A stretch of 15,789 nt of DNA from Gemmatimonadota bacterium (lineage in GTDB: Bacteria > Gemmatimonadota > Gemmatimonadetes > Longimicrobiales > Gaopeijiaceae). This document shows, piece after piece, positions 1 to 5,958 of the stretch. Position 1 is the stretch's first letter, and each line of letters opens with the position of its first letter. Where the stretch lies: assembly GCA_030550695.1 (NCBI GenBank), contig JAUQOX010000041.1:1-15789 (forward strand). The letters run 5' to 3'. The notes below the pieces were generated by a model. It saw only the letters and a program-made list of their open reading frames with translations. It was not told the DNA's origin and ran no database searches. Made by a program: the position numbers and the translations under genes.

Positions 1-93
1 GCGGGTGGTGGTGGGGGAAGGTTCTGTGGTCCGGGCGTCGGGTTGCGCCTTCCTGTGGGCTGTGGAGGGGCTTCCCCGCCTCAGGGAGCCCCT

Positions 94-120
94 GGGCCTT
101 CCGGGGGGAGGCCCGTTTCC
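94..120 (+). terminator. Probable intrinsic terminator of an upstream gene
   Basis: Positions 94-102 pair with 106-114 across a GGG loop, giving a nine-pair GC-rich stem with one T-G wobble. A pyrimidine-rich tail with three T's (GTTTCCCCTCT) follows. The T-run is short, so efficiency is uncertain. It fits the end of a + strand gene left of the window and separates it from the pilus genes. Confidence 0.45.
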
Positions 121-277
121 CCTCTACTGAGGCCACACCGGGGCCGGGATAGGCTGGGCAGGCCCACGAGAAGCTGGGACGGGACTCCCTGGGTCAGCGG
201 GCTGGGAGGTCCGCCACCTCGCCTCCGGGGCACCGGCGGCACCGGGACCCGCGGAGCGTGCAACTTGTTCCTTCGGC

Positions 278-293
278 GGGAAAACTCTTTCCC
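278..293. promoter_or_regulatory. Palindrome GGGAAAACTCTTTCCC, copy 1
   Basis: This is a perfect inverted repeat GGGAAA-ACTC-TTTCCC, 108 bases before the first pseudopilin start. A related element, identical at 13 of 16 positions, lies just upstream of pilM at 3473-3488. Two similar palindromes before the two pilus transcription units suggest a common regulator site or RNA hairpin. Here the element is followed by a T-rich stretch (TTCTTGTCTCTTT), so a second intrinsic terminator is the main alternative. Confidence 0.4.
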
Positions 294-345
294 TTCTTGT
301 CTCTTTACGGCGTTCCCTTTTGGCTTCAGTATTCCCCTTAGGGGC

Positions 346-361
346 TGGCACGGATTTCGTA
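346..361 (+). promoter_or_regulatory. Sigma-54-like promoter candidate
   Basis: TGGCACG at 346-352 matches the -24 half of the sigma-54 consensus exactly. The -12 half is only partial: TCGTA where TTGCA/T is expected, so the conserved GC is GT. The predicted transcript would begin about 30 bases before the ATG at 402. Sigma-54 drives pilin genes in several T4P bacteria, which makes the site plausible, but the imperfect -12 box keeps it tentative. A weak sigma-70-like alternative is TTTACG (304-309) with CAGTAT (327-332). Confidence 0.25.
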
Positions 362-384
362 TCCGGTAGTTGCTGAGTCCACCC

Positions 385-397
385 CCGTCCGGGACGG
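385..397. promoter_or_regulatory. Dyad CCGTCCGGGACGG over the ribosome binding site
   Basis: A perfect 6+1+6 palindrome lies directly before the first pseudopilin ATG (402), and its right arm contains GGACGG, which overlaps the only Shine-Dalgarno-like sequence (GGAG at 396-399). It could act as a protein-binding dyad or as a small mRNA hairpin that hides the ribosome binding site. It may also be chance in GC-rich DNA. Confidence 0.25.
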
Positions 398-401
398 AGC
401 C

Positions 402-851
402 ATGGGGCGCACAAGAGGCGGTTTCACCCTCATCGAGGTGGTCCTTGCCCTGTTCATCGGGGCCATCCTGACCAGCATCGCGGTGCGGCAGATCGGGGAG
501 GCTTCCGGAGGGCTGGCCGTCCGTCAGGCTCGAAATGTCTTCGTGGGAATGGCGGCCCGGGCGCGGGCCCAGGCCATCGAATCAGGCCGTACTGCGGTCC
601 TCCAGGTGAGCCTGGAGGGCGACAGCGCCTTCGTCCGCATCGGTGACCGGGTGGTGGAGCGGGTGCACTTCAAGCGCGAGCTGGAGGTGGATCTGGAAGG
701 TTCTGCAGGTACGGTGCGCCTCTGCATGACCCCCCGTGGGTATGCCGATCCTGCTTGCAACTCGTTCAGCTCCGTGGTGACCCTCACCTTCGTTGCGGGG
801 CGACATTCCGAAAGTGTGGATATCCTACCCTTGGGGCAGATCCGATGGTGA
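402..851 (+). CDS. FimT/GspH-like minor pseudopilin
   Basis: A 149-residue protein with a short leader (MGRTRGG) and the class III signal GG|FTLIE. Prepilin peptidase should cut after Gly7, leaving N-methylated Phe8 and the conserved Glu12 (+5 of the mature form). A hydrophobic helix (about 8-30) anchors the protein in the inner membrane before assembly. Size, the early position in the cassette and the text of the region after the helix (RQARNVFVGMAARARAQAIE, residues 36-55) fit the FimT/GspH group of minor pilins, which help initiate and cap the fibre. Two cysteines near the C-terminus (in RLCMTP and PACNS) may form a disulfide. Its stop overlaps the next start by seven bases. Pseudopilin identity is firm; the exact FimT versus GspH label is not. 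Confidence 0.85.
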   Translation: MGRTRGGFTLIEVVLALFIGAILTSIAVRQIGEASGGLAVRQARNVFVGMAARARAQAIESGRTAVLQVSLEGDSAFVRIGDRVVERVHFKRELEVDLEGSAGTVRLCMTPRGYADPACNSFSSVVTLTFVAGRHSESVDILPLGQIRW

Positions 852-1267
852 ATCCTATGCAGCGCGGGTGTGCTGATCGTGGCCCCCCCCCGCCGGGTCC
901 GGGTGGCTTCACCATGGTGGAGGTCATCGTTGCCATCGTGATCCTTGCCTTCGGTCTTCTGGGGATGGCGGGGACGACCGCCATCGTGGTGCGGCAGGTC
1001 ACCCTTGCCGACATGGCCACAGAGCGGGCGGCGGCCCTCCAGGCCACGGTGGAGCGGCTTCGGGCCCTGCCTTTCGACAGTGTGCAGTCGGGCTCCCGCA
1101 CCGAGGGACGCTTCAGTGTGCAATGGACGGTTCTGGCCCCCCGCAACCACTACAAGATCATCCAGGTGGTCACCACCGGGCCGGGCCTGGCCCGGGGAAC
1201 GGGCGGGTTTCCCGTGCTGGCGGGCAACGTGAAGGACACCCTCACCTATCGGATCATCAGGCCATGA
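845..1267 (+). CDS. pilV: PilV/GspI-like minor pseudopilin
   Basis: A 140-residue protein starting at the ATG that overlaps the preceding stop (ATGGTGA). An in-frame ATG at 857 would shorten the leader by four residues and cannot be excluded. The leader is long and proline-rich (RGPPPPGPGG) and ends in the prepilin site G21|FTMVE with Glu26 at +5. The hydrophobic helix IVAIVILAFGLLGM and the following helical region (TERAAALQATVERLRALPFD) are typical of PilV-type minor pilins, which prime pilus assembly with PilW and PilX homologues. The leader codons contain a run of nine C (883-891). The stop overlaps the next start as ATGA, so translation is probably coupled. Confidence 0.82.
   Translation: MVNPMQRGCADRGPPPPGPGGFTMVEVIVAIVILAFGLLGMAGTTAIVVRQVTLADMATERAAALQATVERLRALPFDSVQSGSRTEGRFSVQWTVLAPRNHYKIIQVVTTGPGLARGTGGFPVLAGNVKDTLTYRIIRP
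883..891 (+). repeat. Homopolymer C9 in the pilV-like leader
   Basis: Nine consecutive C lie within the proline codons of the leader peptide, before the prepilin cleavage site. A gain or loss of one base would shift the frame before the mature pilin begins. Other tracts of eight or more exist in the window (C8 at 3348-3355 and 6051-6058; G8 at 8939-8946, 10578-10585 and 11158-11165; G9 at 15630-15638), so the run is not unique. Confidence 0.7.
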
Positions 1268-2076
1268 GGCTCCTTTCCCGCCGCGGCTTCACCCTGGTGG
1301 AACTCCTGGTGGTGGTGGTGCTGGGAGGGTTCCTGGTCTTGTCCATCTATCAGGTCCTCATCACCCATTCCCGAACCTATTCCGTGAACGCGGCCCGCAT
1401 CCTGGGCCAGCAGTCCCTGCGGGCCGGCATGGATGTGCTCTTCGGCGAGCTCAGGGAGGTGAGCACCCGGGGCGGGGACCTGGTGGCCATGGGGCGGGAC
1501 TCCCTCACCATCCGCACCCAGCGGGCCTTCGGTCTGGTCTGCAGCGTGGACTACACGGTCGTACCGCCTCGGGTGAGGGTGGTTCGAATGGGTCGGCCCA
1601 TCCTGGCGGGCGATTCCGTGTTCGTGTTCGCCGACAACAACCCCGAGCGGTCGGCCGACGACGTGTGGCTCGCCAGGTCCGTCCAAAGCGCCGACACCAC
1701 GGTGACCTGCAGCGGACGGGCGGCCGTGGACTTGCGGATCCCCCAGCTCGCCAGCTCCGGCGATACCGTGCGGGTCGGAGCCCCCATCCGGGCCTTCCAG
1801 CGTTTCACCTACGGGCTGTATCGGATCGACGGCGAGTGGTATCTGGGGCGGAGGAACCCCCTGGCTGCGGGCTCCAGGCCGGACCCCTTGGTGGGTCCCC
1901 TGAGGCCCGACAACGGCCTGGAGTTTCGCTACTTGGACTCTAGGGGCCAAGTCACGGCGGTGGATAGCCTGGTGGCACAGATCCAGGTGACCTTGCGGTA
2001 CTTGGCACCGCTTCGGGGCTCGGGCGGTCAGCCGGTGGCCGATTCCCTGGTGAGCCGGATCTTCCTCCGGAACTGA
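1264..2076 (+). CDS. pilW: PilW/GspJ-like minor pseudopilin
   Basis: A 270-residue protein. The ATG at 1264 overlaps the previous stop as ATGA and gives a normal short leader, MRLLSRRG, cut before FTLVE (Glu13 at +5). A strongly hydrophobic helix (about 9-30) is followed by a helical region with SLRAGMDVLFGELREV, resembling the PilW/GspJ pattern of aligned polar helices after the membrane anchor. The rest is a beta-rich periplasmic domain with two cysteines (in VCSVDY and TCSGRA) that could pair. PilW/GspJ proteins sit near the pilus tip and recruit the PilX/GspK subunit, which is the next gene here. The next gene starts 53 bases downstream. Confidence 0.82.
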   Translation: MRLLSRRGFTLVELLVVVVLGGFLVLSIYQVLITHSRTYSVNAARILGQQSLRAGMDVLFGELREVSTRGGDLVAMGRDSLTIRTQRAFGLVCSVDYTVVPPRVRVVRMGRPILAGDSVFVFADNNPERSADDVWLARSVQSADTTVTCSGRAAVDLRIPQLASSGDTVRVGAPIRAFQRFTYGLYRIDGEWYLGRRNPLAAGSRPDPLVGPLRPDNGLEFRYLDSRGQVTAVDSLVAQIQVTLRYLAPLRGSGGQPVADSLVSRIFLRN

Positions 2077-2129
2077 CCCGGGCCGTATCCGCTGCCAGCC
2101 GCCTTGCCTGAGCCGGAAGGAGAGCGACG

Positions 2130-3302
2130 ATGACGAAAAGCCCCAGCCGAGCTGGCTTCGCCCTCCCTGTGGCGGTGTTCGCCCTGGTGGTGGTGGGGGT
2201 CTTGGTCACGGGCGGTTTCTATCTGGCCCGGCAGGAGACCCGAATCGGGGTGGCGTCGGACCGGGCGGCCCAGGCGTTCTATTTGGCGGAGCGGGGAGCG
2301 GCGGAAGTCCTGTCGGAGTGGAACGCCGGCTTGTTCGGTGGCCTTTCCAACTGGCAGTCCGCCACGGTGCGGGACACGGTGGCGGAGGGGACGTGGGAGG
2401 TCCAGGTCACCCGCCTGGCGAGCCGCCTGTACTTTCTCCTTTCCACCGGTACGGTCTTCCGGGGAGCCGGGGCCTTGGGCGAGGCCAGCCGGCGGGTGGG
2501 GGTCATCGCGAGGATGAACACCGCAGAAATCCTGCCCAATGCGGCCTTGACCACCGTGGGCAGCCTCAGGGTGGGGGGGTCGTCCTACATCAACGGGTTC
2601 GATTCCATCCCTGCGGGGTGGGGTTCCCTGTGCGGGTCCCCGGGCCCCGCCAAACCGGGGATTCTCATCGACGAGACCACGAACATCACCTACTCGGGCA
2701 ACGCCTACGGCATTTCCGGCAATCCACCCATCGCCCAGGACGCGGGGCTGAGCTCTCAGAACCTGTTGGAGTTCGGGGAGCTCCGGTGGAATGATCTGGT
2801 GGCTATGGCCGACATCCGGGTGGCACCGGGCACGACGGTCACCCAGCTGGCTCCCGACTCCGTCCAGGTGGGGGGGACCTGGCTCTGCCGCTCGGGCCAG
2901 GTGAGCCCCCGGAACTGGGGCGATCCCGACAGTCCCGGCGGGGTGTGCGGCGGCTACTTCCCCATCATCTACGCCGAGGGGAACCTCAACGTCAACAGCA
3001 ACAAGAAGGGGCAGGGCATTCTCCTGGTGGAAGGGGACCTCTCGGTCCAGGGTGGGCACACCTTTTACGGGCCCGTCATCGTTCGCGGAAGCCTGAAGAC
3101 GGCCGGAACGGGAGGGCACTTCCGGGGAGGGGTCATCGCCGCCAACGTGGACCTGGAAACCAACACGGTCCTGGGCAACGCCCTGGTCCAGTACTCTTCC
3201 TGCGCCATCTCCCGGGCACTCCTGGGGAACTCGTCCCTGACGCGGGTCCGTCCCTTGGACCGGCGAAGCTGGGTGGACCTTTCCTCGATCTTGGGCAACT
3301 GA
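2130..3302 (+). CDS. PilX/GspK-like minor pseudopilin with large C-terminal domain
   Basis: A 390-residue protein with a good ribosome binding site (AAGGAG at 2117-2122, 7 bases before ATG). The N-terminus has a prepilin-like site G9|FALPV and a hydrophobic helix VAVFALVVVGVLVTGGFYLA. Mature position +5 is Val14, not Glu, as in GspK and many PilX_N proteins that sit at the fibre tip. The text after it (AQAFYLAERGAAEVLSEWN) is the usual PilX continuation. The large remainder contains four cysteines (in LCGS, LCRS, VCGG and SSCAIS). From about residue 285 it has short beta repeats (YAEGNLNVNSNKKGQGILLV, GDLSVQGG, GPVIVRGSLKTAGTGG, FRGGVIAANVDLET) that resemble a beta-helix or polymer-forming-type fold. 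This is probably the tip subunit of the cassette; its ligand is unknown. Confidence 0.75.
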   Translation: MTKSPSRAGFALPVAVFALVVVGVLVTGGFYLARQETRIGVASDRAAQAFYLAERGAAEVLSEWNAGLFGGLSNWQSATVRDTVAEGTWEVQVTRLASRLYFLLSTGTVFRGAGALGEASRRVGVIARMNTAEILPNAALTTVGSLRVGGSSYINGFDSIPAGWGSLCGSPGPAKPGILIDETTNITYSGNAYGISGNPPIAQDAGLSSQNLLEFGELRWNDLVAMADIRVAPGTTVTQLAPDSVQVGGTWLCRSGQVSPRNWGDPDSPGGVCGGYFPIIYAEGNLNVNSNKKGQGILLVEGDLSVQGGHTFYGPVIVRGSLKTAGTGGHFRGGVIAANVDLETNTVLGNALVQYSSCAISRALLGNSSLTRVRPLDRRSWVDLSSILGN

Positions 3303-3342
3303 CCTTCAGGAGCCCCTTCCCTCCCCGTCCCTTTCCCGGCTG

Positions 3343-3364
3343 CCCGGCCCCCCCCTCTGCCGGG
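3343..3364 (+). terminator. Weak hairpin after the pseudopilin cassette
   Basis: CCCGGC (3343-3348) can pair with GCCGGG (3359-3364) around a ten-base pyrimidine loop, and a second CCCGGC at 3335-3340 could compete. No T-tract follows, so intrinsic termination is doubtful. It may slow polymerase before the pilM promoter. Confidence 0.2.
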
Positions 3365-3427
3365 AGGAGCTCGGCTTGCTTCAAATGTTTACGAATTCTT
3401 TCAATCCTTCCCCCGCCGATGTTATTC

Positions 3428-3457
3428 TTGACAAGGCTAGCTTTCGGGTACTAATCT
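3428..3457 (+). promoter_or_regulatory. Sigma-70-type promoter for pilM operon
   Basis: A perfect -35 box TTGACA (3428-3433) is followed by 18 bases and TAATCT (3452-3457) as the -10 box. The preceding 50 bases (TCAAATGTTTACGAATTCTT and neighbours) are unusually AT-rich for this window and could act as an UP element. The start of transcription would be near 3464, leaving a leader of about 45 bases that contains the palindrome at 3472-3489. This is the clearest promoter in the window. Confidence 0.65.
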
Positions 3458-3471
3458 GGACGAGGTATTCC

Positions 3472-3489
3472 GGGGAAAATTTGTTCCCC
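3472..3489. promoter_or_regulatory. Palindrome GGGGAAAATTTGTTCCCC, copy 2, in pilM leader
   Basis: GGGGAA and TTCCCC form a perfect six-pair stem around AATTTG, 20 bases before the pilM ATG and just downstream of the predicted transcription start. The core 3473-3488 matches the palindrome at 278-293 at 13 of 16 positions. In this place it could be a repressor operator or a leader-RNA hairpin that affects ribosome access, since pilM has no strong Shine-Dalgarno of its own. Confidence 0.4.
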
Positions 3490-3509
3490 TCCCTCCCGGG
3501 TAACGGCTC

Positions 3510-4541
3510 ATGGGCTTGTTCGGAAAGAAAACCTCGGTGGGGTTGGACATCGGTAGCGGGTTCGTGAAGGTGGTGGAAGTGGACCGGTCCGGCGGGCAAC
3601 CCGAGGTCTCCCTGGTGGCCATGCGCCCCCTCCTTCCCGACGCCATCGTGGAGGGGGAGGTCATGGATCCGGGCCTGGTAGCCGACACCATCAAGGGGCT
3701 CTTCCAGGAAGCGGGCATCAAGCGGCGCGACGTGGTGACGGCGGTGGGGGGGCACGACGTCATCATCAAGAAGATCGAGATGGACCGGATGAAGGAGTCC
3801 GACGCCCGCAATGTCATCCGGTGGGAGGCGGAACAGCACGTCCCCTTCGACATCAACAGTGTGGAACTGGATTTCCAGATCTTGAACCCCTCCGACGAAG
3901 GGCTGCAGATGCAGGTCCTCCTGGTGGCGGCCAAGAAGGAGCTGGTGGACAACAAGGTAGCCTTGCTGGCGGACGCCGGTCTTGCCCCCACCATCATCGA
4001 CGTGGATGCCTTTGCGCTGCACAACGCCTTCGAATACAACTACCCCGAGGCCATGGAGGGGATCGTGGCCCTGGTCAACGTGGGCCACGAGACCACGAAC
4101 GTGAACATCCTCGAAAACGGCGTACCCATCCTGACACGGAACATCCCCTTCGGCTCGCGGCGGGTCAGGGAGGAGCTCCAGCGCGTGAGGGGCCTTACGG
4201 CGGAGCAGGCGGAAGACGTGGTGCAGGGGAGGGAGAGTTTTCCGGACCTCGGGCGGTTCGTGGAGCAGAGTGCCGATGAGGTGGCCGTGGGGATCGAGCG
4301 GGCCAGCGCCTTCCTGCTGACGCGCCATTCGGGAGAAGGCCTGGGGAGGATCTATCTGAGCGGCGGCGGCGCCCGGATCCCAGGGATGCGCGCGGCCCTG
4401 GCTTCGCGGATGAACGTGGAGACGTACTTGGTGAATCCTTTCGAACGGGTTCCGGTGCGGCCCGAAGCAGCAGTCAACGTGAACCTGGAGGAGGCGGCAC
4501 CCATGCTCCTTCTCCCTCTGGGGCTGGCCCTTAGGGCCTAG
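3510..4541 (+). CDS. pilM: Type IV pilus assembly protein PilM (actin-like ATPase)
   Basis: A 343-residue cytoplasmic protein of normal family length. It has the actin/FtsA-like nucleotide-binding segments: VGLDIGSGFVKVVEV (phosphate 1, about 10-24), LVNVGHETTNVNI (phosphate 2, about 188-200) and IYLSGGGARIPGM (adenosine, about 281-293). PilM binds the N-terminal cytoplasmic motif of PilN and links the inner-membrane alignment complex to the cytoplasmic motor. The start is fixed by an in-frame TAA at 3501-3503, three codons upstream. The ribosome binding site is weak. It is the first gene of pilMNOPQ, with its own promoter upstream; pilN follows after 18 bases. Confidence 0.95.
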   Translation: MGLFGKKTSVGLDIGSGFVKVVEVDRSGGQPEVSLVAMRPLLPDAIVEGEVMDPGLVADTIKGLFQEAGIKRRDVVTAVGGHDVIIKKIEMDRMKESDARNVIRWEAEQHVPFDINSVELDFQILNPSDEGLQMQVLLVAAKKELVDNKVALLADAGLAPTIIDVDAFALHNAFEYNYPEAMEGIVALVNVGHETTNVNILENGVPILTRNIPFGSRRVREELQRVRGLTAEQAEDVVQGRESFPDLGRFVEQSADEVAVGIERASAFLLTRHSGEGLGRIYLSGGGARIPGMRAALASRMNVETYLVNPFERVPVRPEAAVNVNLEEAAPMLLLPLGLALRA

Positions 4542-4545
4542 GCCT

Positions 4546-4562
4546 GAGGCGGCGGCGCCTTG
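4546..4562 (+). promoter_or_regulatory. Ribosome binding site and TTG start of pilN
   Basis: GAGG at 4546-4549 precedes a TTG start at 4560-4562. No ATG or GTG in this frame lies close enough to encode the conserved PilM-binding motif that begins at residue 2, so the TTG is needed. A rare start codon may lower the PilN level relative to PilM. Confidence 0.6.
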
Positions 4563-5282
4563 ATCGAGGTCAATCTCCTTCCCGGCGGAAGAAAGCGGGC
4601 CTCCCGAGGGCCCAAGCTTTCCCTCAAGCTTCCCAGCTTGTCGGCGGGCGCCTTGCCGAAAGATCCCTGGCTTCTGGGCTCGGCGGCCGCGGTGGTGGCT
4701 GTGGTGGCAGGGGCGGCGTACCTCTATTGGAGCGTCTCGAGCCGACAGAGCGAGCTGGAAGTCCTGGTGGCAGCTGCGGTGGCCGATTCCGCCCGCTATG
4801 CCGACCTCATCGAACAGGCTAACCGCATGACAGCCCGGCGCGACTCCATTGCCCAGCGGGTGGCCATCATCCAGGAGATCGACGGAGACCGTTATGTGTG
4901 GCCCCACATCCTGGACGAGGTGGCTCGGGCTTTGCCGGACTACACCTGGCTTGACGAGCTTGTCCAAGTCAGCGGGGGGGCCAACCTTCGGTTTCGCATT
5001 CTGGGCAAGGCCGGGAACAACCTGGCCGTGACCCGGTTCATGGAGAATCTGGAAGCCTCTTTCTTCATCCGGGGCGTGGAGCTCATCTCCACCGAACAGA
5101 TGGTGGAAGAGGGGCGCATGGTAAACCAGTTCCACCTGGAGGCCTTCTACGAACGGCCGCCGGTGGAGCTCCTGGAAACGGTGCCCCTTTTCGGTGAGGA
5201 AGGGGCCCCCGCTGCCGATACCGTCGGCCGCGCCAACCCGTCGGGGTCGGGACCGGGAAGGGGGGTGGCGTCATGGCCTTGA
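4560..5282 (+). CDS. pilN: Type IV pilus assembly protein PilN
   Basis: A 240-residue bitopic inner-membrane protein that begins at TTG. The N-terminus (M)IEVNLLPGG is the conserved INLLP-type motif that docks into PilM. A basic, serine/proline-rich cytoplasmic stretch follows (about 11-36), longer than the few residues usually seen before the membrane segment. The transmembrane helix is about 37-57 (LLGSAAAVVAVVAGAAYLYW). A coiled-coil region (about 60-105) and a ferredoxin-like periplasmic domain (WPHILDEVARALPDYTWLDE onwards) match the family, which pairs with PilO. The last 40 residues form a low-complexity tail. Its stop overlaps the pilO start by ten bases. Confidence 0.93.
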   Translation: MIEVNLLPGGRKRASRGPKLSLKLPSLSAGALPKDPWLLGSAAAVVAVVAGAAYLYWSVSSRQSELEVLVAAAVADSARYADLIEQANRMTARRDSIAQRVAIIQEIDGDRYVWPHILDEVARALPDYTWLDELVQVSGGANLRFRILGKAGNNLAVTRFMENLEASFFIRGVELISTEQMVEEGRMVNQFHLEAFYERPPVELLETVPLFGEEGAPAADTVGRANPSGSGPGRGVASWP

Positions 5283-5884
5283 TTCCGGAAGACCCCAAAC
5301 AACGGAACGCTCTTCTCCTGGGGATCCTCGCCCTGGCGGGGTTCTACCTCTTTTGGACGTATTGGTATGCACCCCGCAAGGCTGCGGTGGACGAGCTGGC
5401 CAGCCGGCTGGAGGAACTGGAATCCCAGAACAGTCGGGCACGGGTCACCGCAGCCAGGGGCGGCGATCAGCTCCAGGAGCGTCTGGCCCTTTACGAACGC
5501 CATGTAGCCCGCCTGGAGCGCCTCATCCCTCAGAGCGAAGAGGTCCCCGCGCTTTTGGCGGCCATCACGACGACGGCACGGCAGTTGGGGGTTTACGACG
5601 CCGCCCTGCGGCCCGAGCCCGAGAGGGTAGGGACCTTTTACACCCAGAAGTCCTACGAGCTGGAGGTGGTGGGACAGTATCACAACATCGGCCGCTTCCT
5701 TACCCAGATCGCTTCCCTCGAAAGGATCATTACGCCGGTGGATCTGGAGCTGGTCCGGTTCCAAGGGCAAAGGGACGTCCTGGGGATCGAGGAACCCCTG
5801 ACGGCCCGCTTCCGGATCCGCACCTATGTGGTCCCCACCGCCGGGTCGGCCGGAAACGCCGCCGGCCAGGAAGAGAGAAGGTGA
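5273..5884 (+). CDS. pilO: Type IV pilus assembly protein PilO
   Basis: A 203-residue bitopic protein of typical family size. A short cytoplasmic N-terminus is followed by a transmembrane helix (about 12-32), a coiled coil (about 36-88, with AVDELASRLEELESQNSRAR) and a periplasmic domain containing YELEVVGQYHNIGRFLTQIA, the most recognisable PilO segment. PilO forms a heterodimer with PilN and contacts PilP. The ATG lies inside the end of pilN and is preceded by a purine-rich AAGGGGGG, so the two proteins are probably made in equal amounts by translational coupling. The stop is followed directly by a micro-ORF start (TGATG). Confidence 0.93.
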   Translation: MALIPEDPKQRNALLLGILALAGFYLFWTYWYAPRKAAVDELASRLEELESQNSRARVTAARGGDQLQERLALYERHVARLERLIPQSEEVPALLAAITTTARQLGVYDAALRPEPERVGTFYTQKSYELEVVGQYHNIGRFLTQIASLERIITPVDLELVRFQGQRDVLGIEEPLTARFRIRTYVVPTAGSAGNAAGQEERR

Positions 5885-5958
5885 TGACTTCTGCCCTCGC
5901 GGGACGAAATCCCGAAGCACGGGCTGAGGCCCCGGGCTCTCCAGGAGGTCGGGGATGA
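5884..5958 (+). CDS. Possible 24-residue coupling micro-ORF between pilO and pilP
   Basis: An ATG shares a base with the pilO stop (TGATG) and runs 24 codons to a TGA that overlaps the pilP start (ATGA). The peptide starts MTSALAGRNPEARAEAP and is otherwise featureless. It fills the only real gap in an otherwise overlapping operon. It could carry terminating ribosomes from pilO to pilP. Against this, pilP has its own strong Shine-Dalgarno (AGGAGG at 5943-5948), and short open frames are common in GC-rich DNA. Confidence 0.2.
   Translation: MTSALAGRNPEARAEAPGSPGGRG

Larger units (their letters stand above)
1..401. other. Non-coding region upstream of the minor pseudopilin genes
   Basis: I see no convincing gene in these 401 bases. 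The open frames across it give proline/glycine/arginine-rich, low-complexity translations with no family resemblance, as expected by chance in GC-rich DNA. I see no tRNA, RNase P, tmRNA or SRP RNA signature. The left part (about 1-120) is probably the 3' end or trailer of a gene outside the window, because it ends in a terminator-like hairpin at 94-120. The stretch 260-365 is noticeably richer in A and T than its surroundings and holds the palindrome at 278-293 and a sigma-54-like site at 346-361. It is therefore the likely promoter region of the downstream operon. Confidence 0.6.

Noticed and set aside
43..369. 108-residue + strand open frame before the pseudopilins
   Set aside because: It crosses the terminator-like hairpin, has Pro/Gly/Arg-rich random-looking text and no ribosome binding site.
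755..844. Upstream ATG extension of the PilV-like protein
   Set aside because: It would lie deep inside the preceding gene and add 30 residues before the leader; the overlapping ATG at 845 gives a normal prepilin leader.
1123..1263. Upstream extension of the PilW-like protein
   Set aside because: The ATGA overlap at 1264 yields the expected short leader MRLLSRRG before FTLVE; the extension is antiparallel to pilin logic and overlaps the previous gene.
3381..5135. Long minus-strand open frame opposite pilM and pilN
   Set aside because: The other strand encodes recognisable PilM and PilN with family motifs; the antisense text is histidine/glycine/proline-rich and is a by-product of GC-rich codon use.
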